Shown here: positions 43,899 through 54,984 of the stretch, piece after piece
Layout of the letters: each line of letters begins with the position of its first letter
How positions within the stretch are numbered: the stretch's first letter is position 1
Assembly (NCBI RefSeq): GCF_004193775.1
Contig: NC_041005.1
Coordinates: 19,067,865-19,131,864, forward strand
Direction of reading: 5' to 3'
Source of the DNA: Glycine soja
Lineage: Eukaryota; Streptophyta; Magnoliopsida; Fabales; Fabaceae
DNA length: 64,000 nucleotides
Translations under genes and position numbers: made by a program
The notes under the pieces: generated by a model
What the model was told of the DNA's origin: nothing
The model's database searches: none
Seen by the model: only the letters and a program-made list of their open reading frames with translations

Positions 43899-44880
43899 CA
43901 TGGAAATGATTTGGGGCGTTCCCTTATTCCTAAGCCACATGTGAAACAAACATCCCGACATACATCATGTCTCGCCATTTGCAGACCTTTTGAGCCAAAC
44001 GTCAAACTTTATGGCCAGAACCTTGACCTAAGATGGAAATTTCCAACCTTACCCTTGGAAGGGAGAACAGAAAGATCTTCCGAGAGAAGCTCCCTTTACC
44101 TTAGGTTACAAGTGTGAGTCAAGAGAAAAGAAAAGAAAAGGAAAAAAATCAATCAATCAAAGATTGAAGAAATGAAAAGAAAAATAAAAAAATCAATCAA
44201 TCAAAGATTGAACAAAAGCAAAAGAAAGAAAAAGAAAGGTTCTTTGAAGCAGACAATGTCTGAACAATGTGCAAAATTGTCAGCAAGAAAGAAAATAGTA
44301 ACAATGACTTGGTTAAAACCTGAAGGATGTGTGAATCAATCCCCTTCTTAGTCACAAACTAGATCTTTGTGTCCACTTTGTTCCTTGCCGAACCAAAGAG
44401 AAAAGAAAACAAAAAGGAAAGGCTAGAATGACCAAAGCCAAATTTCCCACCAGAATCCAACTTCCTAAAAAATCCTGTTGATCCATGATTATGCATATTA
44501 TCTTTGATTTGATGGGAAATGACTTACAAAGTCAAATCATGACATGTTTGTGGTTTGGAGTTAGGATGAAACACTAGTTAGTGTGAGATTTTATACACTT
44601 TGAGCGGTATTTCTCTATTTCAATTGGACCCGGTGTTTCTTCTAAATACTCTTTTAGAAACGAAATGCTAATACCTTAAAATCTCATTTTGGTTATGAGA
44701 AATTCTATCTTCATGCTTTCATTCCCCATTAGTCACATTATTTTTCTTCAAAAATATGTTGTTCTGACCGGTCTGGAGGTTTGTTTCTTTGCTAAGTGTG
44801 TTCGCGTTTTAGTGAAAGACTTTCCAAGACTATCATAGTTTGTTGTTTTGCAAAGACAATCATGGTCATCTGTCACTTTT
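43899..44880 (+). other. Tat element 3' noncoding region, purine-rich
   Basis: Includes a purine-rich low-complexity stretch (44110-44250) with AAAGAAAAG runs and repeats of ATCAATCAATCAAAGATTGA. No gene recognised. Confidence 0.6.
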
Positions 44881-44884
44881 CGAA

Positions 44885-45720
44885 GACTTCAATGTCTTTC
44901 GATCAAGACTATTAAAGTCTTATTTGCCTTCTAGAGACAATCAAGTCCATTGGTATGCAGAGACAATCATGGTCATCTGCTTTCTTTGCCTTCCAAAGAT
45001 AATCAAGTCTGTTGGCATGCAAAGACAAATTACGGTCATCTGCCCCTTTTTGAAGACTTCAATGTCTTTCGATCGAGACTATTAAAGTCTCATTTGCCTT
45101 CCAAAGACAATCAAGTTCATTGGCATGCAGAGACAAATTATGGTCATCTGTCCCTTTTCGAAGACTTCAATGTCTTTCGATCGAGACTATTAAAGTCTCC
45201 TTTGCCTTCCAAAGACAATCAAGTCCGTTGGCATGCAGAGACAAATTACGATCATCTGCCCCTTTTCGAAGACTTAAATGTCTTTCAATCGAGACTATTA
45301 AAGTCTCATTTGCCTTCCAGAGACAATCAAGTTTGTCGGCATGCGGAGACAATCATGGTCATCCGCTTTTGTTTTTTTCAAGACTATTACAGTCTTCTTT
45401 GCCTTCCAAAGACAATCAAGTCCGTCGGCATGCAGAGACAATCATGGTCACCCACTTTCGTTGTTTGCAAGACTATTGCAGTCTTTTTTGCCTTTCAGAG
45501 ACAATCAAGTCCGTTGGCCTACGGAGACAATCATGGTCATCCGTTTTTGTTGTTTTCAAGACTATTACAGTCTTTTTCGTCTTCCAAAGACAATCAAGTC
45601 TGTTGGCAATCGGAGACAATCATGTCTTCCGCTCTTTATCTTTTCAAAGACCATCAGAGTCTTTCGTCAAGACTTCGGTGTCTCCCTTACTTTGCAAGAC
45701 TTCAAGGTCTTTTGTTGATA
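44885..45720 (+). repeat. Tandem array (108-bp and 89-bp units) in Tat 3' region
   Basis: Units with AATGTCTTTCGATCGAGAC start at 45061, 45169 and 45277 (108 bp apart), with a diverged one at 44891. A related shorter unit with CAAGACTATTACAGTC recurs at about 45379, 45468 and 45557 (89 bp apart). Each unit has small inverted repeats such as AGACTATTAAAGTCT. The 300-codon open frame across it is a by-product of unit lengths divisible by three. Tandem arrays in this position are known for Tat/Ogre elements and can seed satellites. Confidence 0.85.
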
Positions 45721-45874
45721 TACCTGATGCCTTTTTTGCTCTTTTTTATGATAGGTTTCACTGATTGGGCCTTTGCTAGTGGTCGGTCGGATGGTGAGAT
45801 CGCTCGAACGAAATTAGTGTCTTTATCTTTACTTCTCTTTTATTTCCAATAAAAAATAAGTAAAGACGGGCAAC

Positions 45875-47254
45875 TATCATACCCTAATTTCGTCCGGGGA
45901 TAATCATTTGCAAACATTTGAATTCTTGCCAGCCAAATTGAGCTGCTTAACACTAATTGTCGCACAATTCGCAAGGTTTCATGACGTTTCGGAAGGAAAT
46001 GTGCAAAATATTCAAAAGAGGGGCAAAAGGGTCACTTTTGGGACATTTTTCAGCCCCTGGGCTCACTAGGAAGCATAGGGCTGAAGTAACCAACACGCCT
46101 GGGTGAGCTAGGTTACTTTTGGAGGAAGCAAGCAGCTAGCCTGGGCGAGCTCGCCCAGGCGAGCTGTTGTGCAACCTCCACCCCTCATTTCCTATAAATA
46201 GGCATGAGGGGGCTGAGGAGAAGGGTCCAGCATCGTATATTGAGAGGTTTTCACTGAAATTAGTGAGAAGAAGGAGAAAGAAGAAGAAAAATCAAGGTTG
46301 GGGCGCTTCCGTAATGCTCCCGTAACGTTTTCATGATCGTTCTTCACCGTTCTTCATCGTTCTTCGTCCATTCTTCATCGTTCTTCGTTCTTTGTCTGGT
46401 TAGTTTTTATTTTAGAAACTTTGAATTCATTCTATGCACCCTTAGGGGTCCATCCTTGCTTCGCATGTCTTCAACTTCATTCTTCTACCATCGGTGATCT
46501 TTTTCTTTGTTTAAAGCGAGTTTCGACCGATTAATTGTGTCGTAATCTCACTTAATCACTATTAAAATGAATTTCAACCGACCGTTTGTGTTGTAATCTC
46601 GTTTAATCACGGTTAAAATAAATTTTGATCAATCGTTTGTGTTGTAAACTCTTTCCATTAGTGTAAAACAAAGTTTCAACTGGTCATTTACTTTGCAAGT
46701 CCTCTTTTGATGAGTTTGAAAATAACCAAGTGAAACCAAAGCTAAAATCAACTCATAATCAAGCTTTTATCCATAAAAATCGCTTGAATCCGTTTGAGGT
46801 CCAACGCCTTAACGGTCTTTATACTTTTAAACGGTTAAAATGAACCTTTTAAAAGTCTAAAATCAACTCTACGCGTAATTTTCATTCTTTAAAGAACTAC
46901 GTAGGTACGAGTTCCTCATCACAATTGAGGATACGTAGGAGCAAGAGCCCCGTTCTTGTCGATCCCAAAAATATAAAAACATAAAAAAGGGAAAATAAAC
47001 AAATATTGAAGTCATGATTTTTCACATTTGATTAAAGTTTGTCGTCCCTTGAGGCGGACGCGTGGGGTGCTAGTACTTTCCCCGCACATAAACAACTCTC
47101 AAACCTTTTTACTCTAAAAATTAGTAGACCTACTTTTGGTTTTTCTAACATTTTCCTCAAATAAACATTGGTAGTGACTCCGCGCGTTTTCCTTCCTTGG
47201 AAGATGCACCAATGAGCCTCGCGTCGCCTTCCCGTCGAAGGGTAGGTTGCAACA
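45875..47254 (+). repeat. 3' LTR of Tat element
   Basis: Preceded by a purine-rich AATAAGTAAAGACGGGCAAC tract. Contains a perfect 20-bp palindrome centred on GAGCTC (46140-46159) and a TATA box (CTATAAATA, 46192-46200) in the loop of the inverted repeat CCCCTCAT/ATGAGGGG (46181-46188/46204-46211). Confidence 0.87.
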
Positions 47255-47686
47255 ATAATCGTGTGCCCATTTTCTTCTATGTAGAACTCCCTCCTCCTTC
47301 CTCTACTGTAATATTTTCTAACCTAATTTGGGTAAAAATTGTGGAAATTGTGTATCAACATCATCAATTGAAGTATTTTGTGAACGACTAGAACTATTAA
47401 GAGACTTACGAAATGTGGTGGAGGTGTCTTGTGGCATTGAAGGAAAGGTTTAAGAACTTTGAGAATTTTTGGTATAAGGGGAATTCTTATAAGTTACTGG
47501 TGGTGGTAGTGGCAAGTAGGGAAAGAAATAAGGAGGAATTTGAGAATTTTCGCTTATTAATGAAGGTGATAGTGGCAACAAAGGAAACAACGAAGGAGGA
47601 TGCTGCGGGTTTTCGTTCAAAGGAGGTTGTTGGTAATTTTGCAACAAATTCATATAAGCTTGCCAATTAAATTAATTTGAATCCAT
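47255..47686 (-). pseudogene. PIF/Harbinger-type ORF1 N-terminal half
   Basis: Minus strand from ATG at 47686: MDSN, an in-frame TAA where Gln is expected, then FNWQAYMNLLQNYQQPP and a Pro/Ser/Phe-rich region, the usual low-complexity N-terminus of these proteins. Later frames end in KKMGTRL directly at the Tat insertion. Across the insertion point (with one target copy) the frame continues into the Myb/SANT start at 25939. At least two stops and frame changes. Confidence 0.65.
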
Positions 47687-49640
47687 ATGGGAAGGAAAAA
47701 ATAAAACAAGATTTAAAATTGGAATTGAAGAATTTGAAAATGACAATGGGAATAAGAATGAGAATGCGAAAAATGTGTGCAAATTGCTTCCCACAATGAC
47801 CCAATTTATAAGATTCATGTATAATTTTATTTCTAAAATATTTTAATGTGAGAAGTAACTACACAGTGTTTGTCAGACTAATAGTAGGCTTGCAAATGCA
47901 TTTGTGTTGTGTGTAAATGGTTAAAAAATTCAAGTGAAGTTCACGAAAACACCTAGCCAATGTTCATTGAAACATCTATTGTTGACAAGCAACATTCACT
48001 GAACCGGCCAATTGTCATCCTTTTCTGCCCCCAGCCCCTAGCTGCGGCCCCCCACCCTTCTCTTCCCTCAGCATTTTTTTTCCTTCTTTCTCAACCCACC
48101 CTTTCCTCCCTTCTTTTTTTTCTTTCTCCTTCCTTCTCCGGTCCGCCCTCTTCTCCCTTTCTCCTCTTTTTCCTTTCTCTTTCCTTCTTTGCCCCCACCA
48201 TCTACTCCCTCTCTTCTTTTTTCTCCCTTCTTCTCTCGCACCACCCCCTCTTCGCCCCCCACTCTCATCCTTCTTCCCCTACATTGTGTCACACCCCCTC
48301 CCCTTCTCCTCTTTATTTCTATTTTCCTTTCTTCTTCCCTCCCTCCTCTCCTCCCTTTGAACAACCTAGCATAAGGGAAAATTTGGTGGTCATCCAGATC
48401 TGCCTTCAAATCGGCACCGAACAAACGTTGCTGCAACCTTAGAGAATACGGCAACATTGACACAACTTGAATGAATGGGTTCAAAGACAAACGTTTCCAT
48501 ATCTATTTTTTTATTTTTTTTTGTTTTTAATTGTTGATGATTTTTGTTCAATGGAAGGTTGAGATCTATGTTGGTGTTGGTGTTGTTGTGTATCTAGTTG
48601 TTCTTTTCCTTAAAACTTTTTTTTCCTATTACTAGTTGCTGCTTTCTGTAGGATGTTGTGGAGAGAGCGAGAGTAAAAAATCATTTTTTTTAAAATGGAT
48701 GCAGATTTTAATATTTATTCTACAAGAATTAGATTTCCATGTGGAGATCCAACATCCTGCTTCAATGATAGATCTTAATAAGATCAGATCTTGAAGTTAA
48801 GTTCTCCTTGCAAGATCCCTAATTAGAGATGCTATGGGTATCCATAAATGGAATTGAGAAAAATTAACCAATAAAAGAAAATTACAAAAGGGTTAAGGAA
48901 CAAGAAAGACAACTACTGTTATGTGAATGTGATATCTCAATTATCCTAATTTGATTTGTCGGACAGTTCACCAAAACAAAAGTACATTGTTGTTCCAGTT
49001 ACAATTATTTTTCAAAAGATTAAAACTTAAATAACACTTTCTTTTCTCTCTCTCTCTCTTTTTCAAGATCCGCTCCACCATGTCTGCGATCCCTCGGTTT
49101 TTTTATTCAACTGCACCTTCTCTCTCCAGTAAATGCTCAATGTACACTAGTTTGGGAAAATATTTCCAAACTACACTTGTTTTGTTGCTTTTTACGGGAG
49201 TCGGGTTTTGGCACCCCGATTCCCTTCTTCATATTTTTTATATAAGTTTAAATATTATTAAAATTAAATATTATATTATATAAAAAGATTTTTAATTGAT
49301 TTTAAAAATATTTATTTATTAAATTAATTTATGTAATATTATTTTATAATTTTTAAAAGAGAAATATACATATAAAGAAAAATATAAAAATTGGATAAAA
49401 TTAGAGTATAATTTTTTATTTATGTTATATGTAATTATATAGTTAAATTTATGTTTTGTTAATTTTTGAATGTTCTTATAATTAAAAAATAATAAAATTA
49501 GTTATTGGTACTAAAATATAGTAAAAAAAAATACCGCAAAAAAATATATGACACATCTGTCGTAGACAAAATACTCAAATTACAGTAACTGAAATGATAC
49601 TCGACAATAATGAAACATATTAAAAATTACAATTACAACA
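47687..49640. other. Intergenic DNA with pyrimidine tract, no gene
   Basis: No credible coding region. It contains a strongly strand-biased C/T tract (48030-48360) and an extremely AT-rich stretch (49210-49620). Confidence 0.5.
48030..48360. repeat. Polypyrimidine-rich tract, about 330 bp
   Basis: Almost all C and T, as blocks like CCTTCTTTCTC and TCTCCTTCCTTC. Long ORFs on either strand here (Ser/Pro/Phe-rich, or Arg/Lys/Glu/Gly-rich on minus) are low-complexity artefacts. Confidence 0.75.
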
Positions 49641-49654
49641 CAAACATAATAAAA

Positions 49655-50494
49655 CTAATGAGGATCTAAAATATGTTGTGCAGAATACATGTCTTCTTCT
49701 ATTTGGGTTACTAGTTTGCTAAAAATAGCCAAAATTTCTATTGTGCAAAATCGTTTCCAATAGTTGGATTGTGCTAACACCTTTAGCATGTCTTCATCCT
49801 TTTTCAATTCTGTTATCTCATATTCAATCAAATTTTCGGAATACTTAGAATGACTTGGTTGTCGAAAGAACAATCGTCTAACCAATTGTGATCCGTGAAT
49901 TCCATTAGGGGGAACCCCTGTAGGTGCAACTTGCTTGATTAAATCCTTGAGTTTCTCCATGCCACATCCCGAAGGAATGCCAAATCTTATTGGATTAGTT
50001 CTAGTAAAGGAGTAACCCAAAAACTCACCTTGACGTGGTATGTTCCACTTCCCGTTGTAATACATAATTGCATCATGAGTAAGAGTGATGATTGATTGAA
50101 GCAGGTTGAGTATAGCATCCGGTGTTCTAATAATGGTACATAATAATTCTATAGGGCCAACACACGAGTATTGCTCATTGCACATTAACATTGTGTAAAC
50201 ATCATCATCATTTTTCAATTGTAGAGATTGAAAAAAATATTGTTGACCTGCATCTATGAATGGTTGTCGGTAGTAGATTTCATCCAATAATTGATCGTTG
50301 GTTAGTTGAAGGGTGTTGTGCATTCTACGCTTGAGTGTATCAAAAGAACAGTTGTTAGGAACTCGCATTGGTGTTGGAGTGAGACTTTGAAAATAAACAC
50401 CAGTTTGGTTGTGAGTGATTGATCCATTTGGAAAAATGAAAGCTAATATGGAGTTAGAAATGGTCTGACTGCTTGTTTCTCCCAAAAATGACAT
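49655..50494 (-). CDS. PB1-like domain protein, possibly MULE-associated
   Basis: 279 codons from ATG at 50494 (MSFLGETSS), uninterrupted. Residues about 15-120 resemble the PB1-like N-terminal domain found in plant MuDR/MULE transposase proteins and related single-domain proteins: SFDTLKRRMHNTLQL, then DEIYYRQP, FFQSLQLKNDDDVYTMLMC and VGPIELLCTI. The C-terminal half (FTRTNPIRFGIPSGCGMEKLK ... IEILAIFSKLVTQIEED) is unfamiliar and shows no zinc finger or transposase domain. A diverged, broken relative lies upstream at 51282-51794 on the same strand. An uninterrupted frame suggests recent function or recent origin. It could be a host gene or a captured transposon fragment. Confidence 0.55.
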   Translation of the reverse strand: MSFLGETSSQTISNSILAFIFPNGSITHNQTGVYFQSLTPTPMRVPNNCSFDTLKRRMHNTLQLTNDQLLDEIYYRQPFIDAGQQYFFQSLQLKNDDDVYTMLMCNEQYSCVGPIELLCTIIRTPDAILNLLQSIITLTHDAIMYYNGKWNIPRQGEFLGYSFTRTNPIRFGIPSGCGMEKLKDLIKQVAPTGVPPNGIHGSQLVRRLFFRQPSHSKYSENLIEYEITELKKDEDMLKVLAQSNYWKRFCTIEILAIFSKLVTQIEEDMYSAQHILDPH

Positions 50495-50639
50495 AGTAAT
50501 AAGATTGAATTTGGTTTGTGAAATTATATTGTGTGAGATTATGTGTTTGTATTGTGTGTGTTGTGTTATTTATAGTTGTATGAGTATTCTGCCACGTTGA
50601 TGTGTATTGGAATCCAATGTTTCTTTTTCCCTAGTAAGT

Positions 50640-52480
50640 GATGTAGCAGACGTTCACTATAACTTTAGAGTGAACAAAGAGATTATGAGTTGTCCATCTC
50701 ATGTCAGTTTTGCACACATCTCTACAAATTAAATGTCTCACCTGCAAAACTGACATGAAATGGACAGCTCATAATGCAGAGTGTTGTCAATTTGAACTGT
50801 GATTTTTCCCATGTAATTAAAGCAGCAGACGCTCATGATGATTTTCAGAGTGAATAAAGAGATTATGTGTTATCCATTTCATGTCAGTTTTGCAGGTGAG
50901 ACATTTAATTTGTAGAGATGTGTGCAAATTGTAGAGTATTGTCAATTTGGACTGTGATTTTTCCCTTGTAATTAAAGCAGCAAATGTCCATGATTATTTT
51001 TAGAGTGAACAAAGAGATTATGAGTTGTCCATTTAATGTCAGTTTTATCGATGAGACATTTAATTTTTAGAAACAGTGTAGTGTAAATGGTAAAGTATTG
51101 TGAATTTTGACAGTTATGTTACCATGTCAACTATTGCAGTAAAAGTGGGTAAACTAAAATTTGCTAATTAAAATTTAAAGGAAAAATTATTTCAATACGT
51201 AAAGTGATAACTGAAGACAGAAATAAGACATTACATGAAAATCTCAAAGAAGAAATAATTTAGACATGAATGATTCGTAGATTACCAATCCTGTTTGAAT
51301 ATACGTTCGTGGGATGGAGATAGGTTACTTCCTTCGGGCCCGGAAGAGGAGTCAGTATCACTATCATGGTTTTTGACCCAACAAGTCTCGTATTCATCTG
51401 ATAAGTCCTCAAGATTAGAGGTTGAGCCATGTTGATTGCCTGGTGAGTTATTATTGTGACAGATTATGGCAAATAACTCCACAAATGGTAGTGATGGGTT
51501 GTTGTAAAAAATGTTGAACATTTGTCAAACATCAGCATCATCTCGCAGAATGAAAGATGTGTACATATAATGTTATCCTGGCTCAAATATAGGGCACTGA
51601 AAGTGGAGATGTTGGATATGTTGTTCTGGGTCAATGTTTAGTTTTTGGTGAACAAGTTCAAGCAATTGTGTAAAGGTTATGACCTTGTTGACCATGAAAG
51701 TTTTTGTGTTGTTACTAACGAAGGTGGTGCCCTCATTAGTATTGCAAATTTGGCCATCGTAGTAAACACAAACATATGCAGTTAGGTGACACATTGTGGT
51801 AGGGATTGAGATGAAAATTTGAAATTGTTACGAATATCTTTAGTTGTAGTGGTATTTATAGAATTTGGTTATAGTTAGGTGAGTCACTAGTTAACTGTGC
51901 ATTTAGATGAATGGGTAAATGAACACTTAAGCATATTTACAAGGGTCCATAATGTGCAAATTGAAGAGTGAAAAAAACAACTGAGTGAAAAAAAACTGAG
52001 TTATCCACGTCATGTCAGTTTTACTGGTGCAACATTAATTTTTTTAGAGACGTGTGCAAATTGCCGAGTGTTGTCAATTTCAATTGTGATTTATCCTTGT
52101 GATTTATCCTTGGTAATTGAAGGAGTAGAAGTCCATTATAATTATTAGAGTGAAAAAAAATTGAGTTGTCCATGTCATGTCAGTTTTACTGGTGCGACAT
52201 TTATTTTTTTAGAGATGTGTGCAAATTGCTGAGTGTTGTCAATTTTGACTGTGAATTATCTCTGGTAATTGATGGAGTAGAAATCCGTTATAATTATCAG
52301 AGTGAAAAAAATTGAGTTGTCCATGTCATGTCAGTTTTACTGGTGAGACATTTATTTTTTTAGAGATGTGTTCAAATTGCTGAGTGTTGTCAATTTCGAC
52401 TGTGATTTATCCCTGATAATTGATGCAGCAGAAGTCCATTATAATTTCAGAGTAAAAAAAAATTGATTTGTGAAAATTGC
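50640..52480. repeat. Dispersed/tandem 150-180 bp repeats around PB1-like ORFs
   Basis: Units share GAGTTGTCCAT, then CATGTCAGTTTT, then GAGACATTTA, GTGTGCAAATTG and GTGTTGTCAATTT. They occur at about 50684 (partly inverted), 50870, 51020, 51995, 52165 and 52315, with a partial one at 52430. They lie upstream of each PB1-like ORF on its own strand. In the first unit the central part is inverted, giving 30-bp arms (50684-50713/50743-50772, two mismatches). Confidence 0.75.
51282..51794 (-). pseudogene. PB1-like domain ORF, two in-frame stops
   Basis: Starts at 51794 (MCHLTAYVCVYYDGQICNT). The frame is continuous to 51282 except for TAA near 51571 and TGA near 51522. Segments VITFTQLLELVHQKLNI, HIQHLHFQCPIF, TSFILRDDADV and NPSLPFVELFAII follow the PB1-like pattern seen at 49655-50494 and in the N-termini of MULE transposases. 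The C-terminus is acidic (DSDTDSSSGPEGSN). No MULE transposase domain follows. Confidence 0.65.
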
Positions 52481-54984
52481 AGAAGTCCATTACAATTACG
52501 AGTATTTTTTTTTTTGGATTTTTTGACGTTATTACCATGGAAAGTGTCCAAATCATAGTTTTTTTTTTATTTTTTTTATTTTGTGCTTGTATTTTGAGGT
52601 GATATCCCATGGAACTTGTAACATCTTGGAAAATTCTACCCGGAATTTTTGGAAACGATGTATTTTGAATGATTATATATATATAAGTATTATTCACTGT
52701 ATATGCCTATATGTTCTTGGTAGAAATAGGAATAGTGGGGGCAAGATACGCGGGTTAGGCTAATTAAGGAAGAGAAATCCATAACTGGGAGGTTATGGGT
52801 TAATTCCTTATTAATTAGTTTAAAAATCATCGTTTTGCGTGCGACTTAGAATTTAACAAAACCAACCTCTGAACCACGCTCGGGGTTTTATTCTGAGCGT
52901 TTTGATATATATTGCTTGCTTTCAAAAACTGGCCCCGACGGACGCAGAGAAACGCGAGGAACTGGAACCAGAGAAACGGCACGCAAACCGAGGCAGGATT
53001 TTAGCGTTTCAAAGATAAGATTTTTCTCACTTTTGTGGCTGAGTATGGGTCACAGTCAAAAGGGAAAGTGGGCCCTTTTTACTCCACTCAAATGGAGACA
53101 TGTGGCATTGTTTAAATAAAATAATAGAAAAGAGAAAACCCTTTTATTTAAAACCAAAAAGCTTTTCTCTCTCTTCACTCAGCCCCCACACTTTTCAGAC
53201 AGCTCTCTCTCTCCCTCACTTTGCCATTTTCTTCTTCATTCTCCATTGAAGCTCCAAACAAAGCTTCAACCTTTGGCCATCATTTCTGCCCCAAATCGTG
53301 AAAGGAGGGCATTTTCGGGGTCGTGAAGTGCGTGTCTACGAGTGGGACTTCGAAATTTCAGGTTTGGGTGGACTTCTTTCTCCTTTGATTTTCGTGGGTA
53401 TGGGGTTTGGGGAGATATGATGGGTAGTCTTGCTAGGTTTCTGCTGTGTGATGATTATTTGTGAAGACATTTGTTGAAAGCTTGTTGAAATTGCCATGTT
53501 TGGATGAGTTAAACATACCCATTCTGTTTTAGGGTTTTTTTGTGATGATGTTTGTGATGTTTATATGCTGAAATTGCTGATGGAAAACTGTTAGAGATGA
53601 ATGGTAGAATTAACCTAGGGTTAGAAAGTGAAGATGTGGTGTTATGAGTGGGAAAAGAGTGAATTTTTGAGGGCTGGAAGGCCAAATCTGGAATTGGTAG
53701 TATTTAGAGGTTAGAGTGAGTAAATCTTAGCTTGAAATGCCATTTAGGACTTATGAGAAAGCTTGGACTGTGCTAGAGAGAAAAACAAATGACCAAGGTG
53801 AACAAAGAGCCATTTCTAGGGCAAATTTGGGTGTTGAAGAGTCAAATTTTGATTCGGTGAGATTTTAAGCGTGAATCCAGTTTGAGCAAGTTTAGATTGA
53901 TGTTATGGACTGGTGTGAGGTGAGATTTTGCTTCAAATTTACCTCATTCTCAATTTCACTTCTAAAGCCTAGAAAATCTATTAAATTGAGGGGTTTTGGA
54001 CACCTAGATTTTGTGTGCTGTGGTTTGAAGCTTGACTTTGGTTTAGACATGATTGATACATGATTTGGGACTTGTAGGAATTGATTTGGGCAAGATTGGA
54101 TGAGGGGAAGTGTGATTTTCGAAATCTGCACTTATGCAGAATTTTGCTGTCAAAATAGGTGCAGCAGGATTTTGGCTTTGTGCAGAAAAATGCTTGTGTG
54201 TGGTGGGCTGTGGAAAGAGTAGTACAGAATGAGTTATGGACGTTTGCTAGTAGATCCCAACGGTCACAATGTAGGCTTATGTACGATAGACTTTCAGTAA
54301 AATTTTGGAGTCGATCCAACGGTTAACGAATTGGATCGAAGGAATTGTTACTGGGGTCTTTGAGTGAGAAAAGCTGTGATTTTGGTTGGTGTTTGAGCAG
54401 AGTTTTCTGCCTTTGCCCTGTTTTCTTGGCTGTGGTAGTTTGTGCTGTTTGAATGTTGTTTTGCTTGGATGTTGTGGAAGCTTGGGAGGATTGATGGGGA
54501 CCCGGTGTTGAGAGAAACGAGGATATGGGCTACGTGGGAGTACCTGAGCTCGGATGGAGGTGGGCAACAGGGGATGGTGGGTTTATGCGCGCTTTGTGGA
54601 TGTGAAAAACTTGTTGTGCACCATCGCCCGACCGCCACCTAGTACCACACGTGATGGGTACCCCATAATCCTACAAGCTTGAGATGAGGAAGTATTGAAG
54701 GGTGAAACTTCCTGCTTTTATTGTTGACCACAGAGTGGTACCTGGAGATATGTCGCGGGGGTCAGGAGACCTTGGGGACGTCAGGTGGGGTGCTATTGCC
54801 CAAAACCAAGCTTGACCAATCCCGACCCAACCCGGGCATAGTCGGTCAGTGAGAAACTGTGATGTACCTAAACAGGCGAGCTCCTGGCAGTCAACAGATA
54901 AAAGGAACAAAGACCACAAAGCAAAGAGGCTTGTGGTGGCTGGCCAGCTGTGAAACTTGATTGATATGTGAGATATTGTCTCTG

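Larger units (their letters stand above)
25940..47254 (+). mobile_element. Tat-lineage (Ogre-like) Gypsy retrotransposon, degenerate, with nested insertions
   Basis: About 21.3 kb. LTRs of about 1.34 and 1.38 kb start near TCATACCCTAATTT and end GGGTAGGTTGC(G/A)A(T/C)A. Flanking bases ATAGT/ATAAT look like a diverged target duplication. Between the LTRs, in order: an extra ORF before gag (28280-31167), gag, protease with G-patch, RT, RNase H plus a second RNase H, integrase, and a further downstream ORF with a plant-transposon-protein domain. An extra upstream ORF, large size, dual RNase H and a repeat-rich 3' region are typical of Tat/Ogre. Pol genes carry many stops. Two SIRE1 solo LTRs and one other insertion lie inside. 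Confidence 0.88.

Noticed and set aside
44950..45852. 300-codon open frame as a possible gene
   Set aside because: It is a translation of a 108-bp tandem array (length divisible by three); all three frames stay open and the peptide is purely repetitive.
48068..48490. ORFs on both strands rich in Ser/Pro or Arg/Lys/Gly/Glu
   Set aside because: Low-complexity pyrimidine tract; composition alone keeps the frames open.
52916..53119. ORF shared by both chromovirus LTRs (also at 61537)
   Set aside because: Short, basic, no domain, and its start lies in an AT-rich leader; shared only because the LTRs are copies.
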